64,000 nt of DNA, from contig NZ_CP047048.1 of NCBI RefSeq assembly GCF_030408555.1, forward strand, positions 1,860,001-1,924,000, read 5' to 3'. A model generated the notes under the pieces. It was not told the origin of the DNA and ran no database searches. It saw only the letters and a program-made list of their open reading frames with translations. Shown here piece by piece: positions 59,000 through 64,000 of the stretch. A program made the position numbers and the translations under genes. The stretch is from Corynebacterium aurimucosum. Lineage in GTDB: Bacteria > Actinomycetota > Actinomycetes > Mycobacteriales > Mycobacteriaceae. How positions within the stretch are numbered: the stretch's first letter is position 1; every line of letters begins with the position of its first letter.

Positions 59000-60445
59000 T
59001 TAAACCTCCGTGCTCTTAATGTACTGCGTAATGTAATCCTTCACCGCCGCGGCATCGTTTGGCAGGTCGGTGACGTGACGCTCGGCTTCAAGGATTTCGG
59101 CGAAACGCTCCGGCACCTCCGGCTCGCTGCCAATGGCTTCCTTGATGGTCTCCGCAAACTTCACCGGCAGGGCGGTCTCCAGGCAGATGATTGGGGTGTC
59201 GACCCCATACTCTTCCTGTACCCCGCGGGCGACCTTGATGCCGTCAGCCGTGTGCGGGTCCACCAGCACGTCGTAGCGCTCGTGGACATCCTTAATGGTG
59301 GCGAGGCGGTCCGCGTGGGTGGAGGAACCGGACAGGAAACCGTACTCCGCGTGGGCGGCGTCGAGCGCCTGCTTGTCGACGTTAAACCCGCCTTCCTTCA
59401 CCTTCGTCCCGAAAAGCTCCTTAATCTGTGCGGCATCGCGGCCCAGCAGATCAAAAGCGAAGCGCTCGAAGTTCGAGGCGCGGGAAATATCCATCGACGG
59501 CGAGGAGGTTTTGTACGTCTGCTCCGAGGAGCGCGGGCGGTAGCTGCCGGTGCGGAAGAACTCATCGAGCACGTCGTTCTCATTGGTCGCGACGATGAGA
59601 CGATCAATGGGCAGGCCCATCTGGCGGGCGATGTGGCCGGCGCAGATATCACCGAAGTTACCGGTCGGAACGCTGAAGGAGACTTTCTCCGTGTTTTCCG
59701 TAGTGACCTTGAGGTAGCAATTGATGTAGTAGACCACCTGCGCCATGAGGCGAGCCCAGTTAATGGAGTTGACCGCGCCGATGCGGTTCTCTGCCTTGAA
59801 ATTAGCGTCGGCCGAAACAGCCTTGACCACGTCCTGGCAATCATCAAAGACGCCGTCGAGGGCGATATTGCAGATATTCGGATCATCCAGGCCGAACATC
59901 TGGGCCTGCTGGAAGGGCGTCATGCGCCCGGCCGGGGTCAGCATGAAGACACGGATGCCCTTGCGCCCGCGCATGGCGTACTCCGCCGAGGAACCGGTAT
60001 CGCCAGAGGTAGCGCCCAGAATATTGAGGGTTTCGCCGCGACGGGCCAGCTCGTATTCGAAGAGCTCGCCCAACATCTGCATGGCCATGTCCTTGAAGGC
60101 GGCCGTCGGCCCCTCAGAGAGGTGGCCAATGTAAAGGCCCTCCCCCAGTTCGCTGACGGGGACGATCTCCTCGTGGTCAAACTTGGGGTAAGTGTAGGCG
60201 CGCTGGGCAATTCCTTCGAGGTCTTCGGCGGGAATATCATCCACAAAAAGCTTGAGCACTTCGGCGGCCAAGGCCGCGTAGCCACCCTCCGCCAAGGTCT
60301 GGCGCCAGTTAGTCAGAGTGGCGTCATCGATGCGGGGGTAAGTTTCCGGCAGGTAGAGGCCGCCATCGGGGGCCAGACCGCCGAGGAGGATATCCGTAAA
60401 GGAGGCGGGCTGGCGGTCGGTATCGCGGGTCGAAATGTACTTCAC
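59000..60445 (-). CDS. thrC: Threonine synthase
   Basis: PLP enzyme of about 481 residues converting O-phosphohomoserine to threonine. The PLP-binding lysine is in AAFKDMAMQMLGEL near residue 112, and a glycine/threonine-rich phosphate loop is in LGATSGDTGSSAEYAM. The start is taken as GTG 60445, giving VKYISTRD in line with C. glutamicum ThrC (MDYISTRD), rather than ATG 60454. A TAAGAT hexamer is exactly 7 bases before the GTG, so leaderless. The -10 faces that of the divergent MFS gene at close range. Confidence 0.94.
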   Translation of the reverse strand: MKYISTRDTDRQPASFTDILLGGLAPDGGLYLPETYPRIDDATLTNWRQTLAEGGYAALAAEVLKLFVDDIPAEDLEGIAQRAYTYPKFDHEEIVPVSELGEGLYIGHLSEGPTAAFKDMAMQMLGELFEYELARRGETLNILGATSGDTGSSAEYAMRGRKGIRVFMLTPAGRMTPFQQAQMFGLDDPNICNIALDGVFDDCQDVVKAVSADANFKAENRIGAVNSINWARLMAQVVYYINCYLKVTTENTEKVSFSVPTGNFGDICAGHIARQMGLPIDRLIVATNENDVLDEFFRTGSYRPRSSEQTYKTSSPSMDISRASNFERFAFDLLGRDAAQIKELFGTKVKEGGFNVDKQALDAAHAEYGFLSGSSTHADRLATIKDVHERYDVLVDPHTADGIKVARGVQEEYGVDTPIICLETALPVKFAETIKEAIGSEPEVPERFAEILEAERHVTDLPNDAAAVKDYITQYIKSTEV

Positions 60446-60483
60446 CCCCTGCATCTTAGTTGGTGCCGCGTAAAGTATCAGCC
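60446..60483. promoter_or_regulatory. Back-to-back leaderless promoters thrC/MFS
   Basis: TAAGAT (minus, 60453-60458) lies 7 bases from thrC GTG 60445, and TAAAGT (plus, 60471-60476) lies 7 bases from the MFS ATG 60484. Each -35 region must lie under or beyond the other gene's -10. Confidence 0.6.
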
Positions 60484-61785
60484 ATGTCGGTCCCTCATCC
60501 TCGCAATGTAATTACCACTAAGGCTCTCTCCGTGTGGGTAGCTGCGGTGTTGGTCTACATCGTGGCAATTACCGGCCGCACATCTTTTGGCGTAGCGGGG
60601 CTTGAAGCCATCGATCGCTTCGACGTCGATGCCTCCCGCATTGCTGTTTTCACCTCTGTGCAGCTGGGTATTTATTCACTGGCACAGATCCCTACGGGCA
60701 TGCTCATTGATAGGTTCGGACCCCGCCGCTTGCTGGTCATTGGCTCCGTCATCATGGGCATAGGCCAGGTGGTCCTCGGTTTCACCAGTAATTATTGGGT
60801 AGCCATCGCCGCCCGGCTGCTCATTGGCGCGGGCGATGCCACCGCCTTCCTCTCCGTGATGCGCATCCTGCCCTATTGGTTCCCGCTGCACCGGACCCCC
60901 ATGTTCACCCAGGTCACCTCGTCGCTGGGGCAGCTCGGTCAGTTCATGTCTGCCTTGCCTTTTGCCATTCTGCTGGGCTGGGGCGGGTGGACCATGGCCT
61001 TCGTTACCTTGGGTGCGGTGGGCATTCTCATCGCCGTTGCGGCCGCGGTGGCGGTTGCGGATTCCCCAGAATCACTCGGCATCGTGCCCAAGCCAAAGGA
61101 AAAACCGAACGCGAAGCCGGAGAGCACTGCCGCACTGTTATCTACCGTTTTCCTCTCCCCCGTAGCCTGGCAGGCATTCTTCATTCACTGGATTGGTCTG
61201 GGGGCCACCAACGTGTTTGTCATGCTGTGGGGAGTGCCCCTGATGACCGCGGGCATGGATTTTTCTAAGACTAGCGCCGGCTGGGTCCTGACGTGGTTTA
61301 GCGTGTGCATGGTGCTGGTTGGTCCCTTGCACGGCCGGTTATCCTCCCGAGCTCGGGGTTTCCGTCCCTGGCTGGCCTTGGGGTTTGTGGCTATCCACTG
61401 CGCGGTGTGGGTCCTGTTCTTCCTCTTTGGCGGCAGCTACCTCTCACTGTTCATCCTCATCAGCGTGGTGTCCCTGTGCACACCGGTGGCAAATTATGGA
61501 TTCGACATTGTCCGTGAAAACCTGGATCGCCGCGTCGTCGCGACGGCGACGGGTCTGGGAAACATGGGCGGCTTCATTGCCACGGTCATCGGCGCCCAGC
61601 TCGTCGGCATGGTTCTCGATCACTTGGGCAATGGGCCGGACTATCCCTTCTATGACTTCCGGCTTGCTGCCTGGGCTGTCTTTGGCGTGTGGTGCATTGG
61701 CATCGTGGGTGTTCTCATCACCCACATCCTGCGCAGCCGGGGCGGGGAGGAAGGGCCGCACGCCAGAATCGTGCAAGTGGGTTAG
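60484..61785 (+). CDS. MFS transporter
   Basis: Major facilitator protein of 433 residues with twelve helices; the A-motif GMLIDRFGPRRLLV near residue 76 is clear, and the second half has a GPLHGRLSSRARG counterpart. The ends are basic or acidic tails. Start ATG 60484 is chosen on the TAAAGT hexamer 7 bases upstream. The family resembles hexuronate or organic-anion/nitrate-type MFS members, but specificity cannot be read. Divergent from thrC. Confidence 0.87.
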   Translation: MSVPHPRNVITTKALSVWVAAVLVYIVAITGRTSFGVAGLEAIDRFDVDASRIAVFTSVQLGIYSLAQIPTGMLIDRFGPRRLLVIGSVIMGIGQVVLGFTSNYWVAIAARLLIGAGDATAFLSVMRILPYWFPLHRTPMFTQVTSSLGQLGQFMSALPFAILLGWGGWTMAFVTLGAVGILIAVAAAVAVADSPESLGIVPKPKEKPNAKPESTAALLSTVFLSPVAWQAFFIHWIGLGATNVFVMLWGVPLMTAGMDFSKTSAGWVLTWFSVCMVLVGPLHGRLSSRARGFRPWLALGFVAIHCAVWVLFFLFGGSYLSLFILISVVSLCTPVANYGFDIVRENLDRRVVATATGLGNMGGFIATVIGAQLVGMVLDHLGNGPDYPFYDFRLAAWAVFGVWCIGIVGVLITHILRSRGGEEGPHARIVQVG

Positions 61786-61797
61786 TAAAGGGCTGAA

Positions 61798-61950
61798 TTA
61801 CTGAAAGGCCAAGGCGCTCAACGGCGCCTCAAGGGGCAGCCCATTGGCCACTTCAAAGACCCCGATCCCGCCGCCGATGGGGACGAGAACGGCGATGCTC
61901 ACCCCCACTGCGGTCCTGAGCAGCTCGCGTAATTTTCGTCGTTTCTCCAC
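61798..61950 (-). CDS. Possible 50-residue membrane peptide
   Basis: Short minus-strand frame from GTG 61950: basic MEKRRKLRELLRT, then a hydrophobic Gly-rich helix (VGVSIAVLVPIGGGIGVF) and a short tail. Composition fits a small single-span protein. The ribosome site is weak (TGAGG adjoining the start), so evidence is limited. Convergent with the MFS gene. Confidence 0.4.
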   Translation of the reverse strand: MEKRRKLRELLRTAVGVSIAVLVPIGGGIGVFEVANGLPLEAPLSALAFQ

Positions 61951-62096
61951 CTCAACGCACCAACCTTTATCGTTTCGTTATCTGTGCGTGTGAGCTTAAG
62001 AGCTACGGCTGCAAGGCAAATCCTCATTGACTGCGCATCACCTGCCAGTCCCTGTGGGCTCCATGGCAGCGCACTCAACGAGAGTGGCGGGCAGAC

Positions 62097-62528
62097 TTAT
62101 TCTGCGGGGGTCGACTCTACGTAGATCGGACCTTCCACCGGGGCGACAACACCGGCATCGAAGGCGGCGAGGACACCTTTCGCATCATCTTTCGTGATGG
62201 CGCCTGCCTCGACGGCCTTCTCCAAATCAGCCTCAAGCATCTGACGGGAGCGGTACCTATCCGACGCCACCGACAGAAGTCCGCGTGGCACTGACTCCGA
62301 TGGAATCCCCAGTGCTTCCGCCAGCGAGACAATGCGATCCTTTTCAGCCGGGTCAAGCTCGGCGCCTACCGACGGATCTTGTGGGACGCCGCCGTCGACC
62401 ACCTGCTCCACCGTCAATGCCCCCTCCGGCACTTGGTACCGCTCCGTAGCCCACCAGCCCGCGCCGACGGCGGTGATGACTGCCACCACCACGAGGACCC
62501 ATACGGCGATAATCTGCTTGGACTTCAC
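62097..62528 (-). CDS. Membrane-anchored hypothetical protein
   Basis: Protein of 143 residues: an N-terminal membrane helix (about 6-25, IIAVWVLVVVAVITAVGAGWW) followed by a soluble acidic domain with predicted helices (EKDRIVSLAEALGIPSESV, LEADLEKAVEAG). No family recognised. GTG 62528 is chosen as start because TAAAAT (62536-62541 complement) ends exactly 7 bases upstream; an in-frame GTG at 62534 is inside that spacer. Confidence 0.72.
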   Translation of the reverse strand: MKSKQIIAVWVLVVVAVITAVGAGWWATERYQVPEGALTVEQVVDGGVPQDPSVGAELDPAEKDRIVSLAEALGIPSESVPRGLLSVASDRYRSRQMLEADLEKAVEAGAITKDDAKGVLAAFDAGVVAPVEGPIYVESTPAE

Positions 62529-62562
62529 GACCACAATTTTAGACTTCTCTCACATTCGCGGC

Positions 62563-62880
62563 TTAATCCGCGCGGGGGCCAAAGGTACCAAAAGAATTTC
62601 CATGCGGCGGGTGCGGCGAATCGAGGCGCTCGGACAGCGCATCGATGATGGAGCGGATGGTGGACTCCGCCACGGAGCGATCCAGGCTGTTGCGGCGCGT
62701 GCCCTCAGGCTTCGGCTCAGTCGAGACAACGCGCGGCTTGTCGACGTCCAACCGCATCACCGTCCCCTCCACGCTCAGCGCAGCGGCGGGGTCGCACCCA
62801 GCCGCGCGGGCAGCGGAGAGGAAGGCGTCGAGATCAGCAAGAGTGGCATCGTTGAGGTCGAGGGACAGGTTCAGGCTCAT
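62563..62880 (-). CDS. Conserved hypothetical protein, 105 residues
   Basis: Soluble protein of 105 residues beginning MSLNLSLDLNDATLADLDAF, with alternating strands and helices and a basic/Pro-rich C-terminus (HPPHGNSFGTFGPRAD). It starts at ATG 62880 after an AAGGAG ribosome site; a longer frame to 62973 is unlikely. The N-terminal helix-rich half resembles small actinobacterial proteins near glnE, but no function is known. Confidence 0.65.
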   Translation of the reverse strand: MSLNLSLDLNDATLADLDAFLSAARAAGCDPAAALSVEGTVMRLDVDKPRVVSTEPKPEGTRRNSLDRSVAESTIRSIIDALSERLDSPHPPHGNSFGTFGPRAD

Positions 62881-63034
62881 GGTGTGCTCCTTTGTGCGGC
62901 GCGGGGATAATGACTGTTCACTGCCACCTAAGGCTATCGGCTGATCACCTGATAGAACAGGGGCTTGCTCCAAAGTCAGGGAAAGATCCGGGTGAGCTCA
63001 GGGTGCGGGTCAGGGGCGGAGCAACTGCCTTCTG

Positions 63035-64000
63035 CTAGTCATGCTCGAAGGATTCTGCTTCACCCCAGAACACCTCATCCACTATCTTCCGCGCGTGCCT
63101 GGTCACTTTGAGGTAATGCTCCAGGAATTGCTGATTACGCTCGGGCTCCCACCCGGCCGCGCCGGCCACCTGCGCCAGCTGCGGGCCCGGTGCCGGAAGC
63201 TGGTCCACGCGCTTGCCGCGCACCAGCACGAGCGCATTGCGGGCATCGGTGGCCAAGAGCCAAGCCTCCCGCAACTCCTGCACTTGCTCGACAGGGATAA
63301 CCTCATTGTCCTCGAGGGCATCGAGCACCCGCAGCGTGGACGGATCATGCAGCGCCGGAACCTCGTGGGCGTGCATCATCTGGAGCAGCTGAACGGTCCA
63401 TTCGATATCCGTTAGCCCACCGCGCCCCAGCTTGGTGTGGGTATTGCGGTCAGCGCCGCGCGGGAGGCGTTCGTTATCAACGCGCGCCTTCATTCGGCGG
63501 ATATCACGAATCGTCTTCTCACTCACGCCCTTCGGCGGATAGCGGAAGGCATCCACCATGGTGAGGAAACGTGTACCGACCTCCTCATCTCCTGCCACGA
63601 AGGCCGCGCGGAGCAAAGCCTGCATCTCCCAAGGCTCGCCCCACTGCGAGTAATAGCGCTCATAGGATTCGATCGAGCGCACGACCGCTCCCGAGCGCCC
63701 CTCTGGCCGCAGGCCCAAGTCCACGTCCAAGGGCGGATCCCCGGAAGGCTTTGCCAGACGGCGACGCAGTTTCTCAATGATGCCGATGGCCCATGGCAGA
63801 GCTTCTTCTTCGGCATTATCTCCTGTTGGCTCCGCCACCACGATGACATCGGCATCTGAACCAAAGCCCAGCTCCATACCACCGAGCCGCCCCATGCCAA
63901 TCACGGCGATGCGGGCTGGTGGTTCGGCATCCTCATGGCTCAGCCTCCACGCCCTGACCTCGGCGCGCAGCGCGGCTTCCAGCACAGCATTCCAGATGGT
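63035..64000 (-). CDS. glnE: Glutamine synthetase adenylyltransferase, C-terminal part (partial)
   Basis: C-terminal part of GlnE, which modifies GlnA by adenylylation and removes the group again. The gene continues beyond the right edge; 322 codons are visible, starting in frame at 64000. The catalytic nucleotidyltransferase motif GMGRLGGMELGFGSDADVIVVA (G-G-x-E, then G-S-D-x-D) is present, as is the helical domain that follows, ending in a TAG stop at 63035. Order glnA then glnE matches M. tuberculosis (Rv2220, Rv2221c). Confidence 0.93.
   Translation of the reverse strand, partial: TIWNAVLEAALRAEVRAWRLSHEDAEPPARIAVIGMGRLGGMELGFGSDADVIVVAEPTGDNAEEEALPWAIGIIEKLRRRLAKPSGDPPLDVDLGLRPEGRSGAVVRSIESYERYYSQWGEPWEMQALLRAAFVAGDEEVGTRFLTMVDAFRYPPKGVSEKTIRDIRRMKARVDNERLPRGADRNTHTKLGRGGLTDIEWTVQLLQMMHAHEVPALHDPSTLRVLDALEDNEVIPVEQVQELREAWLLATDARNALVLVRGKRVDQLPAPGPQLAQVAGAAGWEPERNQQFLEHYLKVTRHARKIVDEVFWGEAESFEHD

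Overview
The window is a contiguous, high-GC, actinobacterial chromosome segment. Gene content and order point to Corynebacterium, and the shared order is also recognisable in the Mycobacterium tuberculosis Rv2173-Rv2221c stretch. Markers include a lone polyprenyl synthase next to a mannosyltransferase, pknL beside its DNA-binding partner, class II DAHP synthase, pimB', tandem NlpC/P60 genes, ctaE-qcrCAB, ctaCF with ltsA, ilvE, pepA, a three-lipoyl-domain E2, lipBA, glnA and glnE. The hmu/hta haem locus and the mycolate-type amidotransferase LtsA narrow it to Corynebacterium. The species is not decidable by eye; a non-lipophilic skin-type species of the C. aurimucosum/minutissimum group would fit.

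Layout. 1-2.9 kb: a regulatory region (possible MraZ boxes), then a FtsX/MacB-like ABC exporter and a TetR regulator. 3-17.8 kb: envelope and signalling genes (DUF3040, HEPN protein, GNAT, idsA, mptA, Rv2175c-like regulator, pknL, aroG, exoribonuclease, a GT87 mannosyltransferase, a wrecked acyltransferase pseudogene, plsC, glucokinase, pimB', two NlpC/P60 hydrolases). 17.8-19 kb: a large gap without convincing genes. 19-25.5 kb: cytochrome bc1-aa3 supercomplex genes (qcrB, qcrA, qcrC, ctaE, then ctaF, ctaC). 25.9-35.1 kb: ltsA, erpA, DUF3043, an isolated and degenerate cobT homologue, ilvE, pepA, a glutaminase-STAS fusion, pncA and a hypothetical gene. 35.3-46.1 kb: lipoate-centred metabolism (E2 acyltransferase, gcvP-gcvT-gcvH, lipB, lipA, DUF4191). 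46.2-48.4 kb: small hairpin repeats, an RDD protein and glnA. 48.5-55.1 kb: haem oxygenase and the htaA-hmuT-hmuU-hmuV-htaB haem-import operon, with DtxR-like iron boxes upstream. 55.1-64 kb: membrane proteins, a TDT transporter, META, NUDIX, a serine-protease-like lipoprotein, a previously easy-to-miss 50-residue gene, thrC, an MFS transporter, small proteins and the C-terminal part of glnE running off the right edge.

How the genes work together. Lipomannan and phosphatidylinositol mannoside synthesis (mptA, the GT87 enzyme, pimB', plsC, and idsA for prenyl precursors) sits beside cell-wall hydrolases, LtsA and PknL. LipB and LipA make the lipoyl groups needed by both the E2 subunit and GcvH. 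GlnE controls GlnA by adenylylation. Haem taken up by Hta/Hmu proteins would be opened by HmuO to release iron.

A recurring feature read directly from the sequence is a TANNNT-like hexamer placed exactly 7 bases before the start codon. This marks about twenty genes as probable leaderless transcripts, and I used it to correct several start sites (for example thrC, RDD, META and the NUDIX gene). No rRNA, tRNA, CRISPR array, insertion sequence or prophage gene was recognised.
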